64,000 nt of DNA from contig NZ_JAFMTW010000004.1 in assembly GCF_017329615.1 (NCBI RefSeq), positions 82,332-146,331 of the forward strand. Direction: 5' to 3'. The stretch comes from Alicyclobacillus suci. Lineage in GTDB: Bacteria; Bacillota; Bacilli; Alicyclobacillales; Alicyclobacillaceae. Positions within the stretch are counted from its first letter, which is position 1. The number at the start of each line of letters is the position of its first letter. The translations under genes were made by a program, and so were the position numbers. Of this stretch, positions 8,240 through 17,614 are shown piece after piece. The notes beneath the pieces were generated by a model, which had not been told where the DNA came from, searched no databases, and was given only the letters and a program-made list of their open reading frames with translations.

Positions 8240-9340
8240 TTACTCCTCACGCATCGCTAGTCCAATGGCGGCTGTGTAATCGACCGAAACGGAATCATCA
8301 CCCGCAATCAAGCGCCCGCGTCGCCCAGCGATGAAGTTGGTTTCAATCACATCCTGAAATGACAGCGCCCGTACAACGACGCCTGTCCTATCCGTGATGT
8401 TTGCCTGCTGGTGCGGATTTAACAAGTGACTGCCCGTCATGATAATCTCCTGAAATTGTGCCGACCGCTGATTGAGCGTGTACTGAAAGAAATTCATGGT
8501 GCGTTCCAACTCGGACGCAATCCGCCCCACATAATCCGACAAAGACAAAACTTCAAGCGACGGATGCACGCGCGCGGGCGTGGTGACAGGCAGCGACGAT
8601 TCGTCAGTGGCGGCCATCGCCGTCGCATTCATGACACGCTCGTCGACGCCTTCGCCAAACCCGCCTTCCAGCGGGCTACCCGTTTTGTCGCCTAAAATCA
8701 CGGGAACATCTCTCGTCAAATAAAGTAGTCCTCCATGAAATACGTGGACACTTGTGCCATGCGTATCCATCTCCGTCAAAATAAACGTCTCCGGCAATTC
8801 AACCACCCGCCGCAATACGCGAAACTTAGCCAACGGGCGAATATCAATCGATGCCACTTTGAGTTTCCGCTTGCGCAATCGTTCCACGAGCGGGCGAATA
8901 AAAGCGCCATCGGCCGCTATCAAAATCACACTCACGTTGTCGCCCTCACTCTGATCCGGCGAAGCAGGGCATCGAACAAAATCAAATACCACCTCGGCAA
9001 ACGGCAAGTGAATCGTGCTAGTCAACTCAAACTCGATAACCTCCCGCAACTCCTCGTCTGTGAAGTTGGGTAGCGTGAGTTGTCGAATCACAGTGTACAC
9101 ACCGGGGATGGACACGTGCACACGTTTGCCCCGCACCTTGTAACCGTGAAGTGCGTGGTCGATGAGCTGTTCCAGGCGAATCCAATCAATATCATCACCG
9201 CCGTGGAAGACACCCGCTTCCACGGGCTGCCCGCTCATCTGCTGCAGTCGCAGCGTCTGCCCCACCTGAAGTTCCACCACGCGAATGGCATCCAATCCAA
9301 TATCTAATCCAATCCTACTGATGCCCTGTCCCCGCGCCAT
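8240..9340 (-). CDS. pilM: Type IV pilus assembly protein PilM-like (actin-like ATPase fold)
   Basis: A 366-residue cytosolic protein of the FtsA/actin-like fold. The N-terminal phosphate-binding strand (GLDIGLDAIRVVEL) and the VIEFELTSTIHLPFAEVVFDF segment are typical of PilM. The ATG at 9340 follows GGTGGGAGATGT. PilM binds the cytoplasmic INLLP tail of PilN, encoded 5 bp downstream, and connects the alignment complex to the assembly motor. Confidence 0.88.
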   Translation of the reverse strand: MARGQGISRIGLDIGLDAIRVVELQVGQTLRLQQMSGQPVEAGVFHGGDDIDWIRLEQLIDHALHGYKVRGKRVHVSIPGVYTVIRQLTLPNFTDEELREVIEFELTSTIHLPFAEVVFDFVRCPASPDQSEGDNVSVILIAADGAFIRPLVERLRKRKLKVASIDIRPLAKFRVLRRVVELPETFILTEMDTHGTSVHVFHGGLLYLTRDVPVILGDKTGSPLEGGFGEGVDERVMNATAMAATDESSLPVTTPARVHPSLEVLSLSDYVGRIASELERTMNFFQYTLNQRSAQFQEIIMTGSHLLNPHQQANITDRTGVVVRALSFQDVIETNFIAGRRGRLIAGDDSVSVDYTAAIGLAMREE

Positions 9341-9351
9341 ACATCTCCCAC

Positions 9352-10740
9352 CTAAATCTCCGTTATCGACTTGAGTGTATATCCACTACCACTAGGCCGC
9401 GACGACACGGGGCAACTGGCGGATTGAACATACGGATTCGCCGCAAACGAGCCACCATTCCCGCGGGTGCCCAGTGCAATCGCCGCCTCTTGCTGGACTT
9501 TGACCGTCGTGCCTGAATTTTGATAGAGATACTGATCTACGCACAGATTCCCATCAATCAACAGGGAGCTCCCGCTGTTCATCAGGACCCATCCATCTTT
9601 CTCACTCGTCCCGTTCGTCGTAGTCGATGCCACGACTGCATCCCCTTTGACATGCAAGGTCGCCCCCGCATCTACAGTCACTGGCCCTGTTTCTATCAGA
9701 CTACCATCTATCGTCAAATTGCCGTTGCTATTCACCGTGACGCCACCCTGGATGCTCGCATTTTGCGCAATCGTAAAGCCTGTATTGACCGAAAGTGCGG
9801 TTCCATCCGCCAAACTTCCTACCTGCAATTGTGATCCACTGTTAATATTCAACGTTTGACAAGACAATTGCCCAGAAATAGTCAACTTCCCGCTCACCGT
9901 CACCGTGTTGGCAATCACATCACCGTCAATGGTGGCCGTCCCACCGGAGTTCAACGTGACATTCGTCGCATCAAGTGATCCGTGAACCGTCAACGTCGCC
10001 CCGCTGTTCGCAACGACGCTACCCGTGACCAGCTCCTTCATATCCCCCGCGGTGTCGCCATAGGTCATGGTGCCACTGTTCAAGTTCAAATCCGTCGGAT
10101 TGCCGTCCGCTGTACTAGAGTGGATCACGATATATGGCCCTGACCCCTTCGTCTCCTCAGCGGCATCGACTTGAGCTTGGCTGGTCGCGTTGCCATCCGC
10201 GACGTACTCACTCGAATATTGGCTGTAAGGATACGGGTTCTGCGTCTGTCGTACAGGCACGGTAGAACTGGTAGAACCAGCACCAGATGACTGGAAGGTG
10301 ACGTCGAGTGTGATAGACGATCCACCCTTCGACACCCGCACAACCTCATGAATCGTCCCACTCGAATCGGTATAAGAATCCGTAATCGTGGCCGTATAGC
10401 CCTGCGCGTCCAATTGTTGCGTGGCATCCCCTGTCACTTTCGCCACCCCGTCAGCGTCCGTCAGCTCCGACTGCTCCTTGGTCGCTGTGTCACTAATAAT
10501 CTCTTCGATATTCGACAAGTCATTCTGAATCTCCGTGTCACTCGTCAAGTGCCCGACCGTCTCCGTCTGCAACCCGCGCACCCCGGTGCCCCTCACATAA
10601 GACGCCGCAAACATCGCCGCACTGACAAGGGTCACCATGACGACGCCGAGCATCAGCACCCAAAGAAGCGTGTAGCCTTCTTCACCCTGATTTCGCTTTC
10701 TCCGCATTCTCCTCATCTCATCACCGCTGCTCTGCGTCAT
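9352..10740 (-). CDS. Pilin-like protein with a bactofilin/beta-helix-type repeat domain
   Basis: A 462-residue protein. After a basic leader and GEEGYTLLWVLMLGVVMVTLVSA, a prepilin-like N-terminal helix at about residues 20-50, comes a PilX-like Ser/Thr-rich region. About 190 residues (240-430) of short repeats follow, alternating TVHGSL, TIDGDV, TISGQL, TIDGSL and HVKGDA, typical of a right-handed beta-helix or polymer-forming (bactofilin-like) domain. It lies between the minor pilin genes and pilM, so it is probably a minor pilin or surface adhesin. Possible starts are 10740, 10716 and 10707; none has an outstanding ribosome site, and the first overlaps the upstream gene by 20 bp. The pilin/beta-helix combination is unusual. 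Confidence 0.7.
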   Translation of the reverse strand: MTQSSGDEMRRMRRKRNQGEEGYTLLWVLMLGVVMVTLVSAAMFAASYVRGTGVRGLQTETVGHLTSDTEIQNDLSNIEEIISDTATKEQSELTDADGVAKVTGDATQQLDAQGYTATITDSYTDSSGTIHEVVRVSKGGSSITLDVTFQSSGAGSTSSTVPVRQTQNPYPYSQYSSEYVADGNATSQAQVDAAEETKGSGPYIVIHSSTADGNPTDLNLNSGTMTYGDTAGDMKELVTGSVVANSGATLTVHGSLDATNVTLNSGGTATIDGDVIANTVTVSGKLTISGQLSCQTLNINSGSQLQVGSLADGTALSVNTGFTIAQNASIQGGVTVNSNGNLTIDGSLIETGPVTVDAGATLHVKGDAVVASTTTNGTSEKDGWVLMNSGSSLLIDGNLCVDQYLYQNSGTTVKVQQEAAIALGTRGNGGSFAANPYVQSASCPVSSRPSGSGYTLKSITEI

Positions 10741-11455
10741 GGTAACCGGCTGTCAACACAAACGTCGCTGGTTTACCGCCCGCCGTCTGATAAGTCGTAG
10801 ACAGGCGAATGATAAAACTATTGACAAACTTACATTGATAAGAAGCATCAAATGGAAACCCGGCGTCGCCGATGAATTGCGGGAAATCCCACGTCACCTG
10901 TAGGCCGCTCTGATAAAAATTAGCGTCTTGTTGGAGTGTGGCAAAATCCATCGTCGTACCACACGCCGTCGGAGACGTCTCTGGTACATTCGTTGTAAAG
11001 GCGACGCTGTATGTTCCATCGGGAAGTTGCGTAAACACCAGTGCCCCGAACCGATGCGGATGAACCAAGGCCAACGACTGATTTGCCGAATTCCCTGTAT
11101 CGTTACTCACCACAGTGTTCGTATTGTACAACCATGGGATATTTCCTGTGGCATTCGCGGGCACCATGGTCGAATTTTGATCATACAACCACAACACAAC
11201 CTGCTTCGTGGGGGTCTGTTGATACTGAACTTGAACATAGTGCGCCTTGTGCAGCTCTGTATTCAATAATTGATTGGTCAGTAAGACTTTTCGCTCGGCG
11301 GCGTTGTAACCAATAAGGCTGATAGCCCGCTCTGCAGAGGGCCACAGCACGGCCAATATCACTGCGCCGACAATCGTCGAAATGACGATAGCGGCAAGGA
11401 GTTCGATAAGCGTAACACCCTGATTCTCCTGCCGTAGGCGCTGCCATTGACGCAT
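10721..11455 (-). CDS. Type IV minor pilin, PilW-like
   Basis: A 244-residue prepilin-like protein. A 13-residue positively charged leader ends at G, followed by VTLIELLAAIVISTIVGAVILAVL, with the conserved Glu at position +5 of the mature protein. The C-terminal domain is long and hydroxyl-rich with paired cysteines, as in PilW/ComGF-type minor pilins. The ATG at 11455 has AGGAGG 8 bases upstream. It lies 11 bp after the PilV-like gene, within the pilus operon, and needs a prepilin peptidase encoded elsewhere. Confidence 0.75.
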   Translation of the reverse strand: MRQWQRLRQENQGVTLIELLAAIVISTIVGAVILAVLWPSAERAISLIGYNAAERKVLLTNQLLNTELHKAHYVQVQYQQTPTKQVVLWLYDQNSTMVPANATGNIPWLYNTNTVVSNDTGNSANQSLALVHPHRFGALVFTQLPDGTYSVAFTTNVPETSPTACGTTMDFATLQQDANFYQSGLQVTWDFPQFIGDAGFPFDASYQCKFVNSFIIRLSTTYQTAGGKPATFVLTAGYHDAEQR

Positions 11456-11466
11456 GTCTCTTCCTC

Positions 11467-12018
11467 CTACGACAGTTGATACGCAGGTGCCTGAACAGTG
11501 GCTTTGCGACCATTAGGATCTATGACGGTAATGGTAAAGTTGCGTGTCAACTGACTGCCCTGCGCGCCACTGACCGTGTACGTGACATCATAGGTATATC
11601 CCGTACTGCCAATCTGCCCGGAACTCGTCGCTGTACCGATACGCTGCCCCGCATCTGCGGTGAGATAGATGTTAAACACAATAGGTGACGACGCACTCGA
11701 AGTGGTCAGTTCGTTGCCGACAAGCCGCACGGGAATCGTGCTATCGGCCTGGTCAACCGCGCTTGTTCCATAGGTTTCACGCAGTGACTCGGCAATCTCG
11801 GTGGCGTAGCCCAGGGCGTGATCATACTGTGTTGTCGCCAATGTGCCCTTTTGCACCGACTGGATGGCCGCGAGAACGGCTGTCAGGAGCAACGCCAGAA
11901 TTGCAACCGAAGCCAGGACCTCGATGAGCGTAAATCCACCGTCCGAATCACCACTTGAATTCACTTTGCAATGCGCTTGGCTGTTCTGTTTACGTGCTCG
12001 CATACTGAGTAGCTTCAT
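11467..12018 (-). CDS. Type IV minor pilin, PilV-like
   Basis: A 183-residue prepilin-like protein. A leader of about 28 residues, longer than the usual 6-15, ends in GG before FTLIEVLASVAILALLLTAVLA, with glutamate at the conserved +5 site. The C-terminal domain is short and beta-rich. An internal ATG at residue 6 could shorten the leader. Gene order (major pilin, PilV-like, PilW-like, PilX-like) matches minor pilin clusters that prime pilus assembly. Confidence 0.75.
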   Translation of the reverse strand: MKLLSMRARKQNSQAHCKVNSSGDSDGGFTLIEVLASVAILALLLTAVLAAIQSVQKGTLATTQYDHALGYATEIAESLRETYGTSAVDQADSTIPVRLVGNELTTSSASSPIVFNIYLTADAGQRIGTATSSGQIGSTGYTYDVTYTVSGAQGSQLTRNFTITVIDPNGRKATVQAPAYQLS

Positions 12019-12162
12019 GCCGGCCTATCTCCAACGCTCATCAACTTGCGACTCCCCCACCGCGAAAGGCGTGAGTCCCTTTTCAAAATCCCAATGGAAG
12101 ATTGGCCCCCCAATACGTGAGGAGCCAATCGACGACTACGCTAGTGACTACCCTAGTGAAGA

Positions 12163-12729
12163 TTAACTTCCTGAACTCGTGGAGCCTGCTGGATAGATAT
12201 AATACGTCGTGCCGCCGCCAAATGAAAACGGCGCAGCCTCGGAGTTAGTAGACTGATCTGAGGTGGTGATGGTCCAATCTCCGTCCGTGCCCGTTTGTGC
12301 CTTCGGCACCTCGTCCAGATAACCGCCTGTCTGTCCAGTGGTTCCACTCCCGGATGTAATCCCCTTCACCAAAACATCATACATATTGTCTGTGTTACTA
12401 CCAAATGTAACATTCACAGTGGTATCGGTCTCATCGGGTGCCAGCGTACCAGAATCACCTGTCCCAAAGCTTAGCGTCATCGTCCCATCGCCACTTTGCG
12501 TACTTTCGTAATCAAAGTCCGCGCGCTGCAGCGCATCGATGATAATCTTCTCATTATCCTTATCCGTATTGATTTTCGACTTATTAATCTGTCCCATAAT
12601 GACGGGAATGGCTACCGCCGCAATAATCGCGAGAATGACGACCACGGCCAACAACTCAATCAGTGTGACACCCTTTTCCTCGTTTAGCCGCTGCAACCAC
12701 ATTTGCAGCCTTTTCACCCATGTTCTCAT
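12163..12729 (-). CDS. Type IV major pilin-like protein
   Basis: A 188-residue prepilin. A charged leader (MRTWVKRLQMWLQRLNEEKG) precedes VTLIELLAVVVILAIIAAVAIPVIMGQI, the classic hydrophobic spine with Glu at +5 and a Pro kink. I chose ATG 12729 because GGGGAGAG lies about 10 bases upstream; a TTG frame extension to 12789 has no ribosome site. The globular part is Thr/Ser/Gly-rich and lacks the C-terminal disulfide loop of Gram-negative pilins. Gaps of 138 bp before it and about 145 bp after it separate it from its neighbours, and a hairpin near 12095-12130 could help set its transcript level. Confidence 0.8.
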   Translation of the reverse strand: MRTWVKRLQMWLQRLNEEKGVTLIELLAVVVILAIIAAVAIPVIMGQINKSKINTDKDNEKIIIDALQRADFDYESTQSGDGTMTLSFGTGDSGTLAPDETDTTVNVTFGSNTDNMYDVLVKGITSGSGTTGQTGGYLDEVPKAQTGTDGDWTITTSDQSTNSEAAPFSFGGGTTYYIYPAGSTSSGS

Positions 12730-12867
12730 TCGCCCTTGTCTCTCCCCTGATTTTTTTCGTATGTCTGAGATGCCTGTCTCGCCCTTCAAACCTATGTAAT
12801 CCAGGTACTAACCCGAGAATTACCTACCCTTATCACAATCTATCTATGAAAAAACTATGCCGCATAC

Positions 12868-14088
12868 CTAGCTCATATTCCCTAAGCCCTGATAAAGAGA
12901 GAACATAGGCAATAGCGCCGCGAGGACAATACCGCCGACCACGACGGCCAGAAACGCAATCATCACGGGTTCTATCAGTTGCCGCAGTCGATCAACCATC
13001 GTCGCCACATCCGCCTCGTAGAAATCGGCAACTTTGCCGAGCATGTCGTCGAGGTTACCCGTCTGTTCACCGATGCGAATCATCTGGGTGACCATCGGGG
13101 GAAACGCGTCGTTTGCGCGCAGTGGCTCCACAATAGATTCACCACTTTGCAAATGCTCGCGAGCATCGCGCAGCGTGCTTGCAATATAGCGATTATCGAC
13201 CGCATCCGCCGTGATAGAGATGGCCTCCAACGCAGGCACAGCACTTCGAAAAAGCATCGACATGGTGCGCGTCGTACGAGCGACCGCCGCCTTTTGCAAC
13301 AGTGTCCCAAACACCGGGATTCGCAAAATCCACTTATCCTTGAGGTAGAGATTTTTCGGGTTGCGGGACGCGATCAGTATCGCGGCACACAAGACAACAA
13401 TGATGGACAATACAATGTACCAACGATGTGTGACAAAGAAGGAGAGTGCTAAGATGATTCTCGTTGGCAGAGGTAGTGTGAGATGCTGATCTTGAAACAC
13501 GGTCACGAACGTAGGAATCACTCGGACGAGCAGAAAAATCGCCACCGCAATGGAAAAGATGCTCACCGAAACCGGGTAGACCATCGCGGACTTAATTTTC
13601 TCTGTCGTCTCGTGCTGCTTCTCGACGTACGTCGCGGTACTCTCCAGCACGTCGTCCAATGTACCGGAGACTTCACCCGCGTGAACCATTTGAACGAACA
13701 TTTGCGGAAAGATTTTGGGGTGCTGCGCCAAGCTCTCCGACAGCGCCGTCCCGTCCGTCACGCGCTCCATCACGCTGTCCAGCGCGAATCGGAAATCTTT
13801 GCTTCGCGCTTGCTCCGCCAACACTTGCAACGACTCCACGACGGGGATTCCGGCCCGAATCAACGTTGCAAACTGCCGACAAAACACCACAAATTCATCC
13901 GGTTTGATCTTCTTTCTACCAAACGTAATTTCCTTTGTCCATACTGAATTCTTGACCTCTTCAATTTGAACCACATGAATACCTTGTTGCGTCAACTGAT
14001 ACAATGCTTCGTCACGGTGCTCCGCTTCAACGCGGCCGCGTTGCCGATGACCTCGGCTGACGATGCCTTCGTATGTGAAGACAGCCAT
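12868..14088 (-). CDS. pilC: Type IV pilus inner-membrane platform protein PilC
   Basis: A 406-residue polytopic protein of the PilC/GspF family with two homologous halves of about 120 residues, each containing the FxxxLxxLxxxGIPV type helix bundle (FVVFCRQFATLIRAGIPVVESL; TRTMSMLFRSAVPALEAISI). Transmembrane segments lie near residues 170-190, 215-240 and 375-400. The ATG at 14088 has AAAGGAGC 8 bases upstream. PilC is the rotating platform that the assembly ATPase PilB, encoded 27 bp upstream, drives. Confidence 0.93.
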   Translation of the reverse strand: MAVFTYEGIVSRGHRQRGRVEAEHRDEALYQLTQQGIHVVQIEEVKNSVWTKEITFGRKKIKPDEFVVFCRQFATLIRAGIPVVESLQVLAEQARSKDFRFALDSVMERVTDGTALSESLAQHPKIFPQMFVQMVHAGEVSGTLDDVLESTATYVEKQHETTEKIKSAMVYPVSVSIFSIAVAIFLLVRVIPTFVTVFQDQHLTLPLPTRIILALSFFVTHRWYIVLSIIVVLCAAILIASRNPKNLYLKDKWILRIPVFGTLLQKAAVARTTRTMSMLFRSAVPALEAISITADAVDNRYIASTLRDAREHLQSGESIVEPLRANDAFPPMVTQMIRIGEQTGNLDDMLGKVADFYEADVATMVDRLRQLIEPVMIAFLAVVVGGIVLAALLPMFSLYQGLGNMS

Positions 14089-14115
14089 CGTGGGCGCTCC
14101 TTTCCGCGGGCGATA

Positions 14116-15783
14116 TCAATAGCGCGCGTCCATCGCCGTGACCCGGAGAACTTCCTGGACGGTCGTCAACTGTGCACTCGCTTTTGCCAATCCGTCTGCA
14201 ATCATCGCAGTCATGCCATGCGCCAAGGCGTACGCCCGATAGTCGCTGTCCGATTGCCTATTCAACACCATGCGGGCTATCTCGTCGTCCATGAGAAACA
14301 GTTCATGGACCGCCATGCGCCCCTTGTACCCCGTGTTGCCACACATTCTACAACCGCGGCCAATCACCAAATTCGCACTGGAGCAGCCATAATCGGCAAA
14401 CAATTTCTCCTCAATAGGCGTTGGCTGATACGGCACGCTACACTGTCGACACACTTTGCGGACCAACCGCTGAGCCACGACGCCCGTGATGGCCGATGCG
14501 ACCATGTAGGGTTCCACACCCATGTCCATCAAGCGGTTCAAGGCGCTCGCCGCATCGTTCGTGTGCAGGGTGGAGAACACCTGGTGGCCCGTCACGGCGG
14601 CACGAGCAGCAATTTCCGCGGTCTCGTCGTCACGTATCTCACCAATCATGACAATATCCGGATCCTGCCGCAAAATCGCCCGCAACCCCCGCGCGAACGT
14701 CAGGCCTGTCGCGTGATTCACCTGTACCTGATTGACCCCGTCCATCTGATACTCAATCGGATCTTCGATGGTAATGACGTTGACCTCCGGCGTCGCGCGC
14801 TCGCGCAGCGCGGCGTACAGAGTTGACGTCTTCCCTGAACCTGTCGGCCCCGTGATGAGTATCGCGCCTTGCGGACGATGGAGCATAGCGCGAAACGTCG
14901 AGAGATTCGCGTCGCTGAAGCCTAATTGCTCCAGTTGCAAGACCGTCGTTCGCAAATCAAGTACACGCAACACGACCTTCTCACCGTGCGCCGTCGGCAT
15001 CGTCGAGACGCGAACGTCGATATCGTGGTTCGCCTCGTGAAGCTGAAACCGACCATCCTGCGGCAGACGCTGTTCGGCGATATTCAGGCTCGCCAACACT
15101 TTCACGCGAGCCACGAGCACGTTCTGCATACTGCGCGGCAAGGTCTGCTCTGTGCGCAGAACGCCGTCGACGCGATAGCGAATGCGTACCCCTTCGGGTT
15201 GTGGATCAAAATGAATGTCACTCGCCCGCGCCGAAACGGCCTGCAACAAAATCTGATTCATCAGGCGCACCACAGGCGAATCCACGCGGTTGGCTTCCGC
15301 TTCGTCGACCAACGCTTCGGCAGGGACACTCTGAATCGCCGCCTCCACCGACTCTTGCAAATTGTAATAGCGATGAATGGCTCGTTGAATGTCGTCCCGC
15401 GCGGCAATCGCCGGCTCAATCGCAAAGCCTGTCGTCATTCGCAAATCGTCGATGGCATAGTAATCGAGCGGATCGACCATCGCCACAAAAAGGCGGTTTC
15501 CCTCCCGGCGAAACGGGACAACTTTATACGTCTTCGCGAGGCGTTCTGGAATGAGTTTTAGTAGATTTCTGTCAATTTGATATTGGGAGAGCTGTACATG
15601 TGGAATACCCAGCTGAAATTCGAGCACCTCGACGAGCTGCTCTTGTGTAATATACCCCTTGTTGATGAGGACATCGCCCAGGCGCTCCTCCGTCTCGCGT
15701 TGTTCACGCAGTGCCTGTTGGAGCTGCTCAGGTGTCAGGATGCCGACCTCGACAAGCATTTCACCGATCCGCTTTCGCGCCAT
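14116..15783 (-). CDS. pilB: Type IV pilus assembly ATPase PilB
   Basis: A 555-residue GspE/PilB extension motor. The N-terminal MshEN-type domain (about 1-150) precedes the ATPase core: Asp box DIHFD (189-193), Walker A GPTGSGKT (312-319), Walker B DIVMIGEIRD (about 376-385), His box near 398-408, and a zinc-binding tetracysteine (C445, C448, C478, C481) absent from retraction ATPases. I chose ATG 15783 over an in-frame TTG six bases upstream because AGGGGA is better spaced from it. MshEN domains bind c-di-GMP in some relatives. No pilT follows. Confidence 0.93.
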   Translation of the reverse strand: MARKRIGEMLVEVGILTPEQLQQALREQRETEERLGDVLINKGYITQEQLVEVLEFQLGIPHVQLSQYQIDRNLLKLIPERLAKTYKVVPFRREGNRLFVAMVDPLDYYAIDDLRMTTGFAIEPAIAARDDIQRAIHRYYNLQESVEAAIQSVPAEALVDEAEANRVDSPVVRLMNQILLQAVSARASDIHFDPQPEGVRIRYRVDGVLRTEQTLPRSMQNVLVARVKVLASLNIAEQRLPQDGRFQLHEANHDIDVRVSTMPTAHGEKVVLRVLDLRTTVLQLEQLGFSDANLSTFRAMLHRPQGAILITGPTGSGKTSTLYAALRERATPEVNVITIEDPIEYQMDGVNQVQVNHATGLTFARGLRAILRQDPDIVMIGEIRDDETAEIAARAAVTGHQVFSTLHTNDAASALNRLMDMGVEPYMVASAITGVVAQRLVRKVCRQCSVPYQPTPIEEKLFADYGCSSANLVIGRGCRMCGNTGYKGRMAVHELFLMDDEIARMVLNRQSDSDYRAYALAHGMTAMIADGLAKASAQLTTVQEVLRVTAMDARY

Positions 15784-15860
15784 ACCCAATCCCCTACGGA
15801 TTCTGACGTTCTATACATGAGTTAATATAGCACAGAAGACAAAGCTTTGGACGAGCGGAA

Positions 15861-15892
15861 TCAGGCGCCCGAACAAAACTTCGGGCGCCTGA
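15861..15892 (-). terminator. Long perfect hairpin between the glycosyltransferase gene and pilB
   Basis: A 13-bp perfect stem (15861-15873 with 15880-15892) with a six-base loop lies 31 bp past the end of the glycosyltransferase gene. No long U tract follows on the minus strand, so termination could be partial. Confidence 0.55.
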
Positions 15893-15922
15893 CTTGGAGG
15901 CGTTAGCTCATTTTTCTTTCAT

Positions 15923-17215
15923 TCAGGATTGGACGGGCGCCCGACGCCACCCGGCGAATAGCCACTTTCCCGCCTGGACGAGCCCGTAGATACCCGACGG
16001 AACGCCGGAGAACATCAGCCACATCAGCGGTTCATTGTACCGTTGATACGCGAAGAACACGCTGAACAAGACCGTAAAGTACAAGAGCGTCAACAGGACC
16101 GTGAGAACCTCGCGGCGTTTGCCGTGTGCAAATAACAGCGCGAGGCCGTGGCCGATCAGCGAGATCCAAAGTAGGACAGGCTGAATCGCCTTGAGCGTGT
16201 CCGGCAATACACCGAGGATGCGAATGGGATAATACGCCCGGTTCCAAAGAATCCCCGGCTTAATCCACAGATAGCTTCGCCAAAAATCCTGCGGATGCGC
16301 GTGATGCCACTCGCGAATGCGATACATCGCCGCGTGCTGCTGAGCTTTAAACCACGCAATTTCGTGCATGGCTTGCGGCCGCAAGTCAGGGTGTACATCC
16401 AGGATGTGATGCTCGACGACGGTCGGATTGCTCGGATTCGGGAAATTCACGCCTTGGAACGTGCCGAGCAACAGCGGGTTGGCCGCATCGTCCGTCAGCG
16501 CAATAAACTGATGAAAGACCAGCAAGTTGCGAATCCACCAAGGCAACATGCAAACAACCACAATGCACGCCGCAATGACCCCATGTCCAATAAGCTTGCG
16601 CCACGGGTAACGCTTGATAATCAAATAGAATAGTACAATGACGGCCCAAAGTAGCACATTTGGCCGGAAATACACGGACACCATGAACAACACGGTGGCA
16701 ATGACGACGTGGCGCAACCTGTGTGAGTCGGCGGCCTTGAACAGGTAGAACACGGTCCACGCGAAAGCGGCCATAAACGGCGTCTCCGTCAGGAACAACG
16801 TATCCGTTTCTATCCCTGGCACGTACAGCGCAAGAAACAAAGCCACGACAAACGCAGCATACCGGTTCCAAACGTAGGCTACACTCTGGTACGCCCCGAG
16901 GATACCGACAGCGCCAATCAGCGTAAACACGATTTTCCCGACATACAGCCCAACGGCACCTTGTCCAAACACGCCGAGCACGGCAGCCAAAATCAGCGTC
17001 ATGCCGGGTAACATGTGAACCGTCGGCGCATCCGGGGTGTAGTATGAATATGTACCCGATTGCAAGAGCCACTCTGCACTGCGCAAATACCCTGCATCAT
17101 CGCTGTGGAGGGTCACATACGGTCCGTAATGGAAAATGACACATAGACGAATGACCATCGCCAGGGCGATGGGGACTATCCATAGTGCGTGATGTAAGAT
17201 TCGTTGTCGGTTCAT
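15923..17215 (-). CDS. Membrane glycosyltransferase of the GT39/ArnT type
   Basis: A 430-residue protein with about ten transmembrane helices. The first extracytoplasmic loop contains LHSDDAGYLRSAEWLL, the acidic motif position used by GT-C fold transferases that move sugars from polyprenyl phosphate donors. It lies just upstream of the pilus operon on the same strand, separated by a hairpin. Pilin or wall-protein glycosylation is a reasonable guess, not shown. Acceptor and donor are unknown. Confidence 0.7.
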   Translation of the reverse strand: MNRQRILHHALWIVPIALAMVIRLCVIFHYGPYVTLHSDDAGYLRSAEWLLQSGTYSYYTPDAPTVHMLPGMTLILAAVLGVFGQGAVGLYVGKIVFTLIGAVGILGAYQSVAYVWNRYAAFVVALFLALYVPGIETDTLFLTETPFMAAFAWTVFYLFKAADSHRLRHVVIATVLFMVSVYFRPNVLLWAVIVLFYLIIKRYPWRKLIGHGVIAACIVVVCMLPWWIRNLLVFHQFIALTDDAANPLLLGTFQGVNFPNPSNPTVVEHHILDVHPDLRPQAMHEIAWFKAQQHAAMYRIREWHHAHPQDFWRSYLWIKPGILWNRAYYPIRILGVLPDTLKAIQPVLLWISLIGHGLALLFAHGKRREVLTVLLTLLYFTVLFSVFFAYQRYNEPLMWLMFSGVPSGIYGLVQAGKWLFAGWRRAPVQS

Positions 17216-17333
17216 TGATTCCCAAGCCTCACAAGTTATTTGCCAACAGTCTACACCATTCGACAGGCAGTGAATACCCGCTGACAGACGTCACCATCGA
17301 CGATACAATCATCTGTGAGAGGAGCGGTTGCAC

Positions 17334-17612
17334 GTGACGGTGACAGATGCTGCAAAAATGGAACTGCTTCGATTCAGCCGAGAAGAACTCGCCGACGGCG
17401 AATTCATTCGAGTAGCCCGGGCCTATCAGTGTGGTGGTCCAAGATTCCAACTCATCGTGGATGACACAGAGAGCAAGTTGGATGAACGAATTGTGATAGA
17501 TGAGGTCACCCTCTTCGTCGACAGCGCGTGCCACCGACTGCTTAAGGACGTCACGATAGATTTTACGGACGCTGGTTTCTCATTTCATGATGCCGACAAT
17601 CTGCGCTGTTAG
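17334..17612 (+). CDS. HesB/IscA-like family protein
   Basis: A small protein of about 92 residues with the HesB-like beta fold (VTVTDAAKMELLRF at the start, GGPRFQLIVDD, LFVDSACHRLLKDVTIDF). One cysteine sits in the YQCGGP turn, another in SACHRLL and one at the C-terminus, but the paired CxC of A-type iron-sulfur carriers is missing, as in YneR-type members. GTG 17334 has GGAG 9 bases upstream; a TTG at 17328 is also in frame. Iron-sulfur function is uncertain. Confidence 0.65.
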   Translation: MTVTDAAKMELLRFSREELADGEFIRVARAYQCGGPRFQLIVDDTESKLDERIVIDEVTLFVDSACHRLLKDVTIDFTDAGFSFHDADNLRC

Positions 17613-17614
17613 GA

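Noticed and set aside
13966..15561. Plus-strand frames of 286 and 211 codons opposite pilB
   Set aside because: Antisense to an intact PilB with all motifs; no domain and no ribosome site.
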